This document shows, piece by piece, positions 35,244 to 48,035 of a stretch of 64,000 bases of DNA. The first letter of the stretch is position 1. The number at the start of each line of letters is the position of its first letter. Source of the DNA: Microbulbifer sp. VAAF005 (GTDB lineage Bacteria > Pseudomonadota > Gammaproteobacteria > Pseudomonadales > Cellvibrionaceae); the NCBI RefSeq assembly GCF_030012985.1, contig NZ_CP120233.1, positions 3,901,001 through 3,965,000 of the forward strand. Direction: 5' to 3'. Made by a program: the position numbers and the translations under genes. A model generated the notes under the pieces. That model was not told the DNA's origin. It did not search any database and saw nothing but the letters and a program-made list of their open reading frames with translations.

Positions 35244-35681
35244 CTATAGCCAAATAGGGAGCTGAGCCCGGATCTCCTCGGGTTCACAAGCCACCAGATT
35301 TTTTCCTGTTTCTCCTGCTATTGTTGCGCGGGTTGGAGATTTCAAGGCATCCCTCAAGCTGCCAACCATATAGGGTTCTGCGACAATATACAGTTTTTCG
35401 TACTGGCCCTCCTGTCTTCCCCTCTCCAGGGTATGTGCAATTTCTCTGGCAAAATTCTCACCTTCACGGCGATGTAATCCTGCAGAATTACCTACTGAGT
35501 GCCTTCCTTGACCATAGCTGTCGAAAGTGCGTCCGGGCGCATCACTCTCTTGGTCTCTTCCAGAGAGCCGTGATTCTGGATGGAGAAGTGCCTGGATTTC
35601 ATTGAGATTTCCCGCGCGTTTGTTGGCTTCAAAAATTCGCGCTTGGGACTGGTTAGCCACAAGGACCCACGCTAAGGCCAT
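35244..35681 (-). CDS. Host-attachment-like protein (PF10116 type)
   Basis: A 145-residue soluble protein beginning MALAWVLVANQSQARIFE, typical of the family named after a rhizobial protein needed for attachment to host cells and related by fold to eRF1-like proteins. The central GRTFDSYGQGRHS region and Arg/His-rich stretch are present. True function is unclear; in non-symbionts it often sits among stress genes, as here. The start at 35681 is preferred to an ATG at 35687 because the GAGGA at 35689-35693 has better spacing for it. Confidence 0.8.
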   Translation of the reverse strand: MALAWVLVANQSQARIFEANKRAGNLNEIQALLHPESRLSGRDQESDAPGRTFDSYGQGRHSVGNSAGLHRREGENFAREIAHTLERGRQEGQYEKLYIVAEPYMVGSLRDALKSPTRATIAGETGKNLVACEPEEIRAQLPIWL

Positions 35682-35996
35682 GAACATATCCTCGTTTAAC
35701 TGCCTTATTTAATCCTAGTAAATAGCCATATTGGCCACGAGCCCTGGTTGCTTATTGATGGATATGGAGGTGGAAATTCTCTTTAGGTGCACTTGGAAAG
35801 GAAGTTTTTAATATTTATATGTACAAAAGAAATATACGACAGCTCTCATATTCAATTTGTAATGGCTTTTATCGGCACTTAATCCCTTCGTTTGTCGCAG
35901 TATTTCCTAGACTGTACTCAAGATGTAACAGGCGCAAGACGGACTCTTGAGTTTTCTGGCGCCTTTTGCGGCTTAGCGTAAAAAGAGGTTGTAGAT
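35682..35996. other. Divergent promoter region of host-attachment and Hsp20 genes
   Basis: Gene-free. CTTGAG (35946-35951) resembles a heat-shock -35, but no matching CCCCAT-type -10 was found at the right distance. Confidence 0.4.
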
Positions 35997-36425
35997 ATGA
36001 GTCTGATTCCCAGAGGGTCCCTATTGGACCTTGATAATATGTTTGAACAAATGCTCTCACCGACCCGTGCAATCGGATCTGAACGCGAGGGATTTTTTTC
36101 TCCGCGTATTGATGTGAGTGAGCGCAAGAATATGTATGAAATTAGCGCTGAGCTGCCGGGAGTGGGTAAGGACGATATCAGTGTAACCCTAGAAAATGGG
36201 GTTTTGACCCTTGAAGCTGAGGTGCACCGCGAGGTTAAGGAGAAGAAGGATGGCCGCGTGCTTCGTCAGGAGCGGCGTTACGGCAAGTTCTTGCGAAGTT
36301 TCAATCTTGGTGAAGATGTTCGCGAAAGTGAGATTGATGCAAATTTCAAAGATGGGATTCTCACGCTCACGGTACCAAAACATGAGGGGCATCCCCCGCA
36401 AAGAAAGCGGATTGAAGTGCACTGA
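35997..36425 (+). CDS. Small heat-shock protein, Hsp20/alpha-crystallin type
   Basis: A 142-residue chaperone that holds unfolding proteins without ATP. The alpha-crystallin core (about residues 40-130) includes PRIDVSERKNMYEISAELPGVGKDDISVTLENGVLTL and the GILTLTVPK strand near the end; the C-terminal I-x-I type anchor is RIEV, only partly conserved. AAGAGG upstream supports the ATG. Followed by a hairpin and then a CBS protein gene. Confidence 0.94.
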   Translation: MSLIPRGSLLDLDNMFEQMLSPTRAIGSEREGFFSPRIDVSERKNMYEISAELPGVGKDDISVTLENGVLTLEAEVHREVKEKKDGRVLRQERRYGKFLRSFNLGEDVRESEIDANFKDGILTLTVPKHEGHPPQRKRIEVH

Positions 36426-36438
36426 TCTATAGGGGTTA

Positions 36439-36465
36439 AGAGTGATGGGTGTTACCCATCACTCT
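36439..36465 (+). terminator. Hairpin after Hsp20 gene
   Basis: AGAGTGATGGGT-GTT-ACCCATCACTCT, 12-bp perfect stem, then CTTTG; weak T-tract, so it may act as an attenuator between hsp20 and the CBS gene. Confidence 0.6.
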
Positions 36466-36499
36466 CTTTGGCATTTGTCTTAAGAGTTTTGAGGTACCT

Positions 36500-36916
36500 A
36501 TGAAAGTTAAACACGCAATGCATGAGGGGGCTACCTGGTGCACCCCGGATACTCCACTACAGGAGTTGGCAAAAATATTGCGCGATGAGGATATTGGTGC
36601 AGTACCGATTGGAGAAAATGACAAGCTTGTAGGAATAGTGACTGATAGAGATATTGTATGTCGCGGTGTGGTTCAGGGAGGTAATCTAAGCTCTCTATCT
36701 GCCCGCGATGTTATGACAGAAGGGATTGAATGGTGCTGGGAGGAGGATGATCTGCTGTCTGCTGTCCACAAAATGGAGCAACAGCTGTTACGCCGGATGC
36801 CGGTACTCAATAGTGAAAAGCGCATGGTCGGTATTCTCAGCTTAGGGGACATCACCAGTGCCATCGCCAGCAAGCAGGGTGGGCAGTTCGCAGCAGCGGT
36901 CTCCTCGCACCACTGA
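36500..36916 (+). CDS. Two-CBS-domain protein
   Basis: A 138-residue protein consisting of two CBS domains (MHEGATWCTPDTPLQELAKIL... IVTDRDIV; and ...DVMTEGIEWCWEEDD...MVGILSLGDITSAI). Stand-alone CBS pairs bind adenine nucleotides and act as regulators. The ATG 36500 follows GAGGTACCT; an upstream in-frame start would overlap the terminator hairpin. Possibly cotranscribed with hsp20 as a stress unit. Confidence 0.88.
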   Translation: MKVKHAMHEGATWCTPDTPLQELAKILRDEDIGAVPIGENDKLVGIVTDRDIVCRGVVQGGNLSSLSARDVMTEGIEWCWEEDDLLSAVHKMEQQLLRRMPVLNSEKRMVGILSLGDITSAIASKQGGQFAAAVSSHH

Positions 36917-37159
36917 GTGTGGGACTTAACGCATAATGCTCTTTACAGTCGTCAATCTATATTGGCGGCTGTTGGAAGTTTTAGTACCCTAGAGTGTCTT
37001 GTCTGAAGCCTGTGAATCCCTCGGCAACCTAATGGCTCCATCTACTATTGGGCTGTTGATAGTCTTATTTACTTCCTGTCTGAGCTTGATCATGTTCACG
37101 GTCGACCTCGATGTCCGTTAAATGTGATTATTTGGGAGGCGTGAAGGAAGAATCAGTCG

Positions 37160-37165
37160 TATAAT
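37160..37165 (+). promoter_or_regulatory. Likely -10 box of the PhnA-like gene
   Basis: A perfect TATAAT, 24 bases before the ATG with a GAGG ribosome site between. No good -35 at 16-18 bp; this is weak support. Confidence 0.4.
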
Positions 37166-37188
37166 CCCTACTTTTTTTGAGGTTACTT

Positions 37189-37764
37189 ATGGCTGTGACT
37201 CAGGAGCAGTTGGCACAACGCAGTGGAAATCAGTGTGAGCTCTGTAAGGCAGAAAATGGCTTGGCGGTTTATGACGTACCCCAGTCAGAGGGTTATCCAG
37301 ATGCGGCGGTATTATTGTGTCAAACCTGTAGGGACCAGCTGGAAAATCCTGCACAGCTGGAAAGTGCGCATTGGCAGTGTCTGTCGGAGTCTATGTGGAG
37401 TACCGAGCCGGCAATTCAAGTGTTGGCATGGCGTATTCTAAAGCGCTTATCTGGCGAGACCTGGGCCCAAGACTTGTTTGATATGTTGTATTTGGATGGC
37501 GATTTGCTGGCCTGGGCAGAGGCCGGGGCAATACCAGAGGCTGGTGAGTTGGTGATTCATCGGGATAGTAATGGTGCCCAGTTACAAGCTGGAGATAATG
37601 TAGTTATTATCAAAGACTTGGATGTAAAAGGAAGCAGTTTGGTTGCAAAACGGGGAACGGCAGTTCGCGGTATCAGCTTAAGCGATAATCCTGAGCATAT
37701 CGAAGGGCGGGTCGAGGGTCAGAGAATTGTTATTCTGACAAAGTTTGTGAAAAAGAGTGGCTGA
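37189..37764 (+). CDS. PhnA/YjdM-family zinc-ribbon protein
   Basis: A 191-residue protein with two CxxC pairs in its N-terminal ribbon (NQCELCKAE and LLCQTCRDQ) and the characteristic C-terminal PhnA domain (LQAGDNVVIIKDLDVKGSSLVAKRGTAVRGISL...IEGRVEGQRIVILTKFVKK). The E. coli relative was named for phosphonate use, but has no proven role in it. GAGG supports the ATG. Followed by a strong terminator. Confidence 0.9.
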   Translation: MAVTQEQLAQRSGNQCELCKAENGLAVYDVPQSEGYPDAAVLLCQTCRDQLENPAQLESAHWQCLSESMWSTEPAIQVLAWRILKRLSGETWAQDLFDMLYLDGDLLAWAEAGAIPEAGELVIHRDSNGAQLQAGDNVVIIKDLDVKGSSLVAKRGTAVRGISLSDNPEHIEGRVEGQRIVILTKFVKKSG

Positions 37765-37850
37765 TAAATATTTTAGAAATATCTTAATTTTCTGAAAAGG
37801 GGATCTGCCGGCGGACCCGAAATACTCTCCCTATCCGTCTTAAATATGAA

Positions 37851-37886
37851 AATAAGAAAGGTATAGTTTACCTTTCTTATTTTTTT
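37851..37886 (+). terminator. Strong rho-independent terminator after the PhnA-like gene
   Basis: Perfect 13-bp stem AATAAGAAAGGTA / TACCTTTCTTATT with a 5-nt loop, then T5. Confidence 0.9.
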
Positions 37887-37910
37887 GCAAAATATTTCCG
37901 CTTTTATCAA

Positions 37911-38153
37911 TTAACTGATAATTTTTAGAGCAAAATACGGTGTAATATTGAAGACGATAATAGCAATTTTGTATTGTGCCAGATATTGAAAGTATGCACG
38001 GCCTAAATCTTGTTCATTAAGCTCAAATATTCGGGCGTGAATCCTGGTGATCGACTTTCTCAGGCAGACAAGTCCAAGAGTTGATAGCAGTAGTATCAAT
38101 ATGTTTATAATCGAAGCCCAGCCTAAAAATAGTGTTAGATTTTCAGTTTCCAT
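37911..38153 (-). CDS. DUF6868-type small membrane protein
   Basis: An 80-residue protein with two hydrophobic segments (GWASIINILILLLSTLGLVCL and YKIAIIVFNITPYFALKII) separated by a charged loop ITRIHARIFELNEQDLG. The layout fits the DUF6868 family of small inner-membrane proteins; function unknown. ATG 38153 is supported by AAGGAA upstream; a longer frame would add a poor N-terminus. Confidence 0.75.
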   Translation of the reverse strand: METENLTLFLGWASIINILILLLSTLGLVCLRKSITRIHARIFELNEQDLGRAYFQYLAQYKIAIIVFNITPYFALKIIS

Positions 38154-38387
38154 GTGAAATTTCCTTGCGGTTTTTTCTCGTATAAAACCGACAGTTTTAT
38201 GAGTAGATAGTGGAAAGTGCCACAATAGTCAGGCACTAGCCTCCAAATAAATTTCGTTTGTGGATAGGGGCAGTCCCAGTTAGTTGCAAAGCTATTTTAT
38301 ATGATACAGCTATTGTCCGATGCTCTTTATTCCTAGACACTGTGTGATAGTGAAAATGAGAGGTTGGCAATATGGTAGCTATAAAAC

Positions 38388-39401
38388 ATGAAGCCTATCT
38401 ATGAAATTCGCAGTGGTGCGCTGGCTGGGTTTAATCTATTGGTGCCACAGCTCGGTGGTCAGTCATCAGATTTTTTAGCGCAAGTGGGGCTTCCTGCGGA
38501 TTGTACACGTCGTCCAAATATCTTGATCCCCATTGCAACGCTGGTAGACCTCCTTAATTTGTGTTCACGGGACTTGTCCTGTAGTGACTTTGGCTTGCGA
38601 TTGGCGGGGAAGCAAGGGCTGCGTATGCTGGGCGTCCTTGGTAAGCTGATACTGGAAAGTGAGAATCTATCCAGTGCTTTGACAGTAACTCATCGGTATA
38701 TGGTGTTACACAACCAGGCGGACCACTGGAAAATTTACCAAACCGATGACTGCTTGATTGCAGAGAGAGTTAATCACTTCCCCGACGCAATTCCCGCGCA
38801 ACAGTATACTGAACTTTCAGTAGGCGCCGCCTATCGCCTGATACAGGAGATGGTTGGCTCTAAAGTATCTCCCCGCTCTGTTTCATTTCGGCATAAGCCC
38901 CAATCTTCGCTGAGTAGTTACCAAAATTTTTTTGGCATTGAGGCTAGTTTTGAGCAAGATCGAGATCGCTTGGTTTTTGATGGATCATTGATGAACTATC
39001 CCCTCGCTAAACCCAGCAGCGGTCTTATGAGATATTTTGAGGAGTTTTCCAAGTGCTTATTGGCAGAGCACAAGGGTGATATCAGCCGACAGGTTCAAGT
39101 CTTAATCCTTCAAACTCTCGGGGCCCAGCAGCACTCCCTGGAGCAAGTTTCTCGGTTACTCGGTATGCCAATGAGAACGCTTCAGCGCCGCTTAAATGAA
39201 GCGGGAACCTCCTTTAAGCAGTTGGTACAGGGGGCGCGAATGAAGACTGCCCGCTGGCATCTACGGGCCTCAAGTATTGACGTGGGATTACTATCAGCAA
39301 GTTTGGGCTACACCGATATCAGTGCTTTCTCAAAAGCATTTCGAGCCATTCATGGAAGCTCCCCACTGCAGTGGAGGAAGCGACAAGCTATTAATTGTTA
39401 A
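38388..39401 (+). CDS. AraC-family transcription regulator
   Basis: A 337-residue regulator. The N-terminal half (about 20-200) is the arabinose-binding-type sensor domain common in OruR/GadX-like AraC proteins, and the C-terminal HTH_18 pair is at about 235-330 (RTLQRRLNEAGTSFKQLV, ASLGYTDISAFSKAFRAIHGSSPLQWR). It reads toward frmA, 175 bp away, but the spacing allows a separate promoter for frmA; whether it controls frmA is unknown. Confidence 0.88.
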   Translation: MKPIYEIRSGALAGFNLLVPQLGGQSSDFLAQVGLPADCTRRPNILIPIATLVDLLNLCSRDLSCSDFGLRLAGKQGLRMLGVLGKLILESENLSSALTVTHRYMVLHNQADHWKIYQTDDCLIAERVNHFPDAIPAQQYTELSVGAAYRLIQEMVGSKVSPRSVSFRHKPQSSLSSYQNFFGIEASFEQDRDRLVFDGSLMNYPLAKPSSGLMRYFEEFSKCLLAEHKGDISRQVQVLILQTLGAQQHSLEQVSRLLGMPMRTLQRRLNEAGTSFKQLVQGARMKTARWHLRASSIDVGLLSASLGYTDISAFSKAFRAIHGSSPLQWRKRQAINC

Positions 39402-39560
39402 TCAATTAAAGGAATTATTTTTAATAATGGTTCAGCGCTACCACTTATTACTATAAGGGTGAGCTTTTAGATTTTTCCTGATTTTACTTCAGCAGCGGCG
39501 CTTGGCTTTGCACCAATAATCCTAGGGGACTATGCTGGGCGCCACTGGAACGAATGATGA

Positions 39561-40709
<1,149 letters not shown>

Positions 40710-40723
40710 TAGGAACACTTAAA

Positions 40724-41581
40724 ATGTCGATTGAATTGGTTGGCAGTACTAAATCTTTTGACGGTTTGCAGCAGCGTTACCGACATAAATCCAGCACGCT
40801 CAACTGTTCTATGGTCTTCTCCATTTTTTTACCACAGGATGCAGAGGGGAATACACAGAGGAAATATCCTGTTGTTTATTGGCTATCGGGCTTGACGTGC
40901 ACGGATGAAAACTTCAGTCAAAAGGCTGGTGCTCAGAGAGTCGCTGCAGAGTTAGGGATTATCTTAGTGATACCCGATACGAGCCCCAGAGGAGACGATG
41001 TGGCGGATGACCCGGGTTATGATCTGGGGCTGGGGGCTGGTTTTTATGTAAATGCGACTCAAGAACCCTGGAAGCAGCATTATCAAATGTATGACTACAT
41101 CGTGGATGAACTTCCAAGCCTGGTAGAACTTCATTTCCCCACCAATGATCGACGCGGGATTTGCGGACATTCTATGGGCGGGCACGGTGCCCTGGTCATC
41201 GGTCTGCGAAACCCCAAGCGATATCAATCAATTTCTGCTTTTAGTCCAATTTGTAATCCTATTGCTTGCCCTTGGGGAGAAAAGGCGCTGGGAACTTACT
41301 TGGGAGCTGATCCCAAGAGCTGGGAGCCATATGACGCAACAGTGCTAATGGGGCGCGCTGTAGAGAAAACGCCGATTTTGGTTTCTCAGGGAGAACAGGA
41401 TGAGTTTCTTGAGGAGCAGCTGAGACCACATTCCCTGCAAACAGCTGCCGAAGCCAGTGATTATCCTCTTCGGATAGAGCACCATGCAGGCTACGATCAC
41501 AGTTACTATTTCATCGCTTCATTTATTGAGGAGCACTTAAGGTTCCATGCAGACTCATTGTTGAGCAGACATATATATTAG
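40724..41581 (+). CDS. frmB: S-formylglutathione hydrolase
   Basis: A 285-residue alpha/beta hydrolase that releases formate and glutathione from S-formylglutathione, completing formaldehyde detoxification. The nucleophile motif [23 protein letters not shown] near the N-terminus, ACDHSYYF-like histidine region (YDHSYYF) and Asp in the QGEQDEFL segment are conserved. AGGA ahead of ATG 40724 supports the start; an earlier TTG overlaps the frmA stop. Confidence 0.96.
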   Translation: MSIELVGSTKSFDGLQQRYRHKSSTLNCSMVFSIFLPQDAEGNTQRKYPVVYWLSGLTCTDENFSQKAGAQRVAAELGIILVIPDTSPRGDDVADDPGYDLGLGAGFYVNATQEPWKQHYQMYDYIVDELPSLVELHFPTNDRRGICGHSMGGHGALVIGLRNPKRYQSISAFSPICNPIACPWGEKALGTYLGADPKSWEPYDATVLMGRAVEKTPILVSQGEQDEFLEEQLRPHSLQTAAEASDYPLRIEHHAGYDHSYYFIASFIEEHLRFHADSLLSRHIY

Positions 41582-41609
41582 GCTGGATAAATTACGGACT
41601 AGTGAAGTT

Positions 41610-41629
41610 AGCCCCTCAGTTGAGGGGCT
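41610..41629 (+). terminator. Terminator after frmB
   Basis: AGCCCCTC-AGTT-GAGGGGCT (9-bp stem), then GTTTGGG; a short T-tract. Confidence 0.65.
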
Positions 41630-41718
41630 GTTTGGGCAAAGGGCTTTGCGCCCTGGCAAGTTGCTATGTATAAAGCGATACGAGCAGAATACATAGAGCC
41701 AAAGTGAGAGGCGTAAGC

Positions 41719-42153
41719 TTATCGTGCAACCGCCCGACACTCGCCAATAATTTCAGCTCTGTTCTGGTCAAAAGTTTGTTCGATCAGGAACCAGCCATTG
41801 GGACAGAAGCCACTTTCGGCTAGCAAGAGTTCCATTCTCTGCCGGGCAACTTTCTTCACATCTCCAGAATTGGCGCCGCCGGGACCGCCACTGCCGCTGG
41901 GACCACCACCGCCTGGGCCACCACTACCCTTACCGCCGCCGGGACCACCACCGGGACCACCGCCACCCGGACCTCCACGCCTACTGCCTTGGCCCTTGGG
42001 ACCAGCCCCAATGGTTGCCTTGTAGGTAAAGCGACGATGGCCCAGTTCAGTGATGTCAGTGACAAATGATTCAGTGGTGGGGATCTCTGGTGTAGAGCTA
42101 CAGCCAGCAGCGATCAAAATCACAGCTGCAGATGCAAAGAGATGAACCTTCAT
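41719..42153 (-). CDS. Gly/Pro-rich lipoprotein of unknown function
   Basis: A 144-residue protein with a lipoprotein signal (LIAAGC) so the Cys at about residue 18 is the likely acylated end. Residues about 52-93 are almost only Gly, Pro and a few Ser/Lys, in repeats of GGPGGG type; the C-terminal 45 residues look like a folded domain (RQRMELLLAESGFCPNGWFLIE...). The Gly-rich tract may be a spacer across the envelope. No family recognised. Confidence 0.75.
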   Translation of the reverse strand: MKVHLFASAAVILIAAGCSSTPEIPTTESFVTDITELGHRRFTYKATIGAGPKGQGSRRGGPGGGGPGGGPGGGKGSGGPGGGGPSGSGGPGGANSGDVKKVARQRMELLLAESGFCPNGWFLIEQTFDQNRAEIIGECRAVAR

Positions 42154-42564
42154 TATTGTTACCCCGTATTTTGATAAAAGCTTTAGTCAGACATTAGCTA
42201 ACCACAAATGTTGGTTAAGCAGAGTAAACATTTGTAAAGGGGGGCAATAGCAGCAGGATTGTTTGTGCTCAAACCCAAAACTGTAAGGTACTGCATGTCC
42301 CGGAAGGTTCCGTTGTAGAATCCTCAATAGTTTGCTCTATCCACAATATAGCTGCATTTTTTAGAGGGTTTCCGATAAATTTGAGATACTTCTGGTGATC
42401 AGAACAAGTCCCAAAGAGAAGCTATGGTTTATCTGGATGCCATTTAGGCCGACTCTTAAGGAAGCCGGAGATAATATGGAATTAATCAGAGTTTTCTAAA
42501 TAATACCCTTGGTAGCAAAGTGGTACGTGAATTGCCAACAATACTTAATATAAAGAGTTTTCCT
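42154..42564. other. Divergent intergenic region between Gly-rich lipoprotein and peptidase
   Basis: No gene seen. One 9-bp inverted repeat ACAAATGTT...AACATTTGT (42204-42212/42227-42235) may be an operator near the lipoprotein gene start. Confidence 0.45.
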
Positions 42565-44772
42565 ATGAAACAAGCACTGCTTGCATTACTTGGATGCACT
42601 TTTGCAGGAATATGTTCTGCAGAGTCACTCAGCATTGAACGGTTATTCTCCGACCCGGCTCTGGGTGGTACTGCTCCCCGTGCGCTGGAATATTCACCTG
42701 ATGGGCAGCGCGTAACTTTCCTCAAAGGTAGAGCTGAAGATTACAACCGTTACGATCTTTGGGAGTACAACCTGAAAGACGGTCAGTCCCGAATTTTGGT
42801 CAATTCCGATAGCTTGCACAGCGGTAGTGAAACTCTTTCGGATGAGGAAAAGGCAAGACGGGAGCGCCAGCGAATTTATGGTAGTGGAATAATGGAGTAC
42901 AGCTGGTCCGAGGATGGTCGGTCTCTGTTGTTCCCTTTGGCCGGCGATATTTACTATTACGATCTCAAAGACCGTTCTTCGCGTCGACTGACTGAAACGG
43001 AAACCTTTGAAACCGATGTAAAGGTCTCTCCCGAGGGGCACTTTGTTTCGTTTATTCGCAACCAAAATATCTATATTGTCGATCTGAAAACCGGTAGGGA
43101 AAAGCAGCTAACCAGCGACGGCAAAGATCATATTAAAAATGGAATGGCTGAGTTTGTTGCCCAGGAGGAAATGGACCGGATGACCGGTTATTGGTGGTCT
43201 CCTGATGATCGGCATATTGCTTTCCTGCAAGTTGATGAGTCGCCAGTTGATCAGGTAACCCGTAGCGAAATCTATGCGGATCGTATCGAAATGATACAGC
43301 AACGTTACCCCGCTGCTGGGCGTGCGAACGCAAAAATCCGACTTGGCCTTATAGATATTGATTCGGGGGATATCCGTTGGGTCAACCTGGGAGATAATCA
43401 GGATATTTATATTCCCCGAGTAAAATGGGCCCGTGATCACCTGTTAACTTTCCAGTGGCAATCTCGAGACCAGCAAAAGTTAGAGCTTCGTGCTTACAAT
43501 CTCAATACGGGAAAAACCCGAACGCTCCTTACCGAGTCCAGCGATACCTGGGTTAACCTGAGCCATGATCTCCACTTTTTGGAAAATAGCGATGCTTTTA
43601 TTTGGTCATCGGAGAGGGATGGCTTCAAACACCTGTATAAATATGATTTTGGCGGCGGATTACAGGCACAATTGACTAAGGGAGATTGGGTGGTTGACGA
43701 GTTAGAGGCTGTTGATGAGCAGGCTAATCGTTTGTATTTTACCGCACGGAAAGATACTCCAATCGAGAGGCATCTCTATGCAGTCTCCCTGCAGGGGGAG
43801 AGCGACATTAAGAGAATTTCACAGCGTAGTGGTATGCACTCTATCGAATTTTCTGAGGATGCCTCTGGATATATTGATAAATTTTCCAGCGTTACCACGC
43901 CCCCTCAGGTGAGCCTGCACAGCAGCTCAGGGACCAGAGTTACCTGGCTTGAGCAGAATGCTGTAAATCGTGATCACCCTCTCTATCCTTTTAAAGATCA
44001 ATGGATCACTCCGGAATTTGGCAGTATTGAGGCGCCCCATGGCCAGGAGCTTTTCTACCGCTTGTACAAACCTGCTAATTTTGATGCGAAGAAGAGTTAC
44101 CCGGTAATGGTGTTTGTCTATGGTGGTCCACACGCTCAGGTGGTTACCAATAGCTGGGATAAACTATTCAACCAGTATATGGCCCAACAGGGTTATATTG
44201 TTTTTTCCCTAGATAATCGTGGTTCAGCAAACCGCGGTACCGCTTTTGAGAATCCTATCTTTAAGAATATGGGATCTCCTGAAGTGGAAGATCAAATTAC
44301 CGGCGTTGAATTCCTGCGCACCCTGCCTTACGTTGATAAAAATAAAGTAGGCATCTTCGGCCACAGCTACGGTGGTTACATGGCACTGATGAGTATGTTC
44401 AAAGCCGGAGACTACTTTAAGGCGGGGGTATCGGGTGCGCCGGTTACGGACTGGACGCTGTATGATACTCATTATACTGAGCGTTATATGGGCAATCCAA
44501 CCAAGGATATGGATGCCTATGAGGCATCTTCTGTGTTTCCCTATGCGAAGGGCTTACAAGGTGATCTGCTGATTTATCATGGTATGGCGGATGATAATGT
44601 GTTGTTTACCAATACCACCAAACTCATAAAACAGTTGCAGGATAACGGCCAACAATTTGAACTGATGACTTATCCAGGCAAGAAGCATAGCTTGCGCGGT
44701 AAGCAGACTCGCATCCACCAATACAGCATGATCAAGCGCTTTTTTGATCGGTATTTAAAGGGGCAGGATTAA
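42565..44772 (+). CDS. Dipeptidyl peptidase IV-type S9 serine peptidase
   Basis: A 735-residue exported peptidase with a signal sequence (MKQALLALLGCTFAGICSA). The N-terminal eight-bladed propeller (about 30-490) is DPP4-like, and the C-terminal hydrolase domain has Ser601 in GHSYGG, Asp in MADDN (about 676-677) and His708 in KKHSLRG. Such enzymes release X-Pro dipeptides from the N-terminus in the periplasm and help peptide use. ATG 42565 is chosen to start the signal; upstream in-frame codons add about 15 residues. Confidence 0.92.
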   Translation: MKQALLALLGCTFAGICSAESLSIERLFSDPALGGTAPRALEYSPDGQRVTFLKGRAEDYNRYDLWEYNLKDGQSRILVNSDSLHSGSETLSDEEKARRERQRIYGSGIMEYSWSEDGRSLLFPLAGDIYYYDLKDRSSRRLTETETFETDVKVSPEGHFVSFIRNQNIYIVDLKTGREKQLTSDGKDHIKNGMAEFVAQEEMDRMTGYWWSPDDRHIAFLQVDESPVDQVTRSEIYADRIEMIQQRYPAAGRANAKIRLGLIDIDSGDIRWVNLGDNQDIYIPRVKWARDHLLTFQWQSRDQQKLELRAYNLNTGKTRTLLTESSDTWVNLSHDLHFLENSDAFIWSSERDGFKHLYKYDFGGGLQAQLTKGDWVVDELEAVDEQANRLYFTARKDTPIERHLYAVSLQGESDIKRISQRSGMHSIEFSEDASGYIDKFSSVTTPPQVSLHSSSGTRVTWLEQNAVNRDHPLYPFKDQWITPEFGSIEAPHGQELFYRLYKPANFDAKKSYPVMVFVYGGPHAQVVTNSWDKLFNQYMAQQGYIVFSLDNRGSANRGTAFENPIFKNMGSPEVEDQITGVEFLRTLPYVDKNKVGIFGHSYGGYMALMSMFKAGDYFKAGVSGAPVTDWTLYDTHYTERYMGNPTKDMDAYEASSVFPYAKGLQGDLLIYHGMADDNVLFTNTTKLIKQLQDNGQQFELMTYPGKKHSLRGKQTRIHQYSMIKRFFDRYLKGQD

Positions 44773-44794
44773 AAATTAAATAATCTCCCAGAAG

Positions 44795-44824
44795 AAAAAA
44801 ACCGAGGCTAGCCTCGGTTTTTTT
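44795..44824. terminator. Bidirectional terminator between the S9 peptidase and katG
   Basis: AAAAAAACCGAGGC / GCCTCGGTTTTTTT (14 bp with a two-base loop), T-tracts on both sides; convergent genes. Confidence 0.92.
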
Positions 44825-44845
44825 CTTTATTGAGGTATATGACCC

Positions 44846-47158
<2,313 letters not shown>

Positions 47159-47241
47159 TCACTATTACTCATCGTAATGATATAGGCGACTTGCTGCGAT
47201 TTAGTAAGGTTACTTTCGGTTTACGATAGCACCTGATTCAT

Positions 47242-47256
47242 CTATCCAGCAGATAG
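47242..47256. promoter_or_regulatory. OxyR-like central half-site upstream of katG
   Basis: CTAT-CCAGCAG-ATAG matches the central two elements of the OxyR consensus (CTAT-N7-ATAG); the flanking two elements are not matched. katG is a typical OxyR target. Confidence 0.35.
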
Positions 47257-47263
47257 TATAGCG

Positions 47264-47286
47264 GGTAAATAGTATAAGAATTTACC
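47264..47286. repeat. Palindrome upstream of katG
   Basis: GGTAAAT-AGTATAAGA-ATTTACC, a perfect 7-bp dyad; operator-like. Confidence 0.4.
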
Positions 47287-47457
47287 GGTATAAGGATTAA
47301 AAGTAATCAATAAGGTAAATTAAAAAACTTAATAACCAAGCCTATTTGTTGAGTGGCGATATGGGCTGGTGTAGTTTTATTTATAGGGTGTTTTGTCTGG
47401 GGCCTATTGCATTATTATGTGGGTGTCGTTTGGTGGAATATATAGGTTGTGGGTTAT

Positions 47458-47925
47458 ATGACTCCGGGAATTGCCTTATTAAAAAAGAATAATATCAGTC
47501 ACAAGGTTCATGAGTATAGACACGACTCTTCAAGTGATTCTTACGGTTTGGAAGCATCACAAAAATTGGGAGTTGCTGAGGAGAGAGTGTTTAAAACGTT
47601 GGTAGTTGCGCTGGGCAATAAAAAGTTAGTTGTTGGTGTTGTTCCGGTTTCGACGATGCTTAACCTGAAACTTATTGCAAGAGCTGCCGGGGCAAAGAAG
47701 GCGATAATGGCCGCTCCAGCTGATGTAGAGAGATCAACAGGTTATGTTTTGGGCGGCGTTAGCCCGCTTGGGCAAAAAAAGCGCTTGAAGACTATCCTTG
47801 ATCTATCGATTCAAAATCACTCAACCATTTTTGTGAGTGCTGGCCGTAGGGGACTGGAAATAGAGTTAAGTCCAGATGACCTGATAAAGGCTGTCGATGG
47901 CAATCTAGCTAAAATTTGTGAGTAA
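47458..47925 (+). CDS. ybaK: Cys-tRNA(Pro) deacylase YbaK
   Basis: A 155-residue editing enzyme that removes mis-attached Cys (and similar) from tRNA. Family marks: DSYGLEASQKLGV, FKTLVV, GYVLGGVSPLGQKK (the TGGxSP-like signature) and ALDxS-type FVSAGRRGLEIELSPDDL. Start ATG 47458 was preferred to a GTG three codons upstream. Confidence 0.93.
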   Translation: MTPGIALLKKNNISHKVHEYRHDSSSDSYGLEASQKLGVAEERVFKTLVVALGNKKLVVGVVPVSTMLNLKLIARAAGAKKAIMAAPADVERSTGYVLGGVSPLGQKKRLKTILDLSIQNHSTIFVSAGRRGLEIELSPDDLIKAVDGNLAKICE

Positions 47926-48035
47926 CTGAGCCGGGCAGTTCCTGATGTGAGGGTTTATTAGCTTCAAGGTGAATAGCTATTGCCTTCTCAAAAGTAGTGC
48001 ATGAAGAAATCAGTAAGTTAGTTGTTATTGAAACT

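Noticed and set aside
35940..35996. Sigma-32 promoter before hsp20
   Set aside because: CTTGAG is present, but no CCCCAT-type -10 follows at 13-17 bp.
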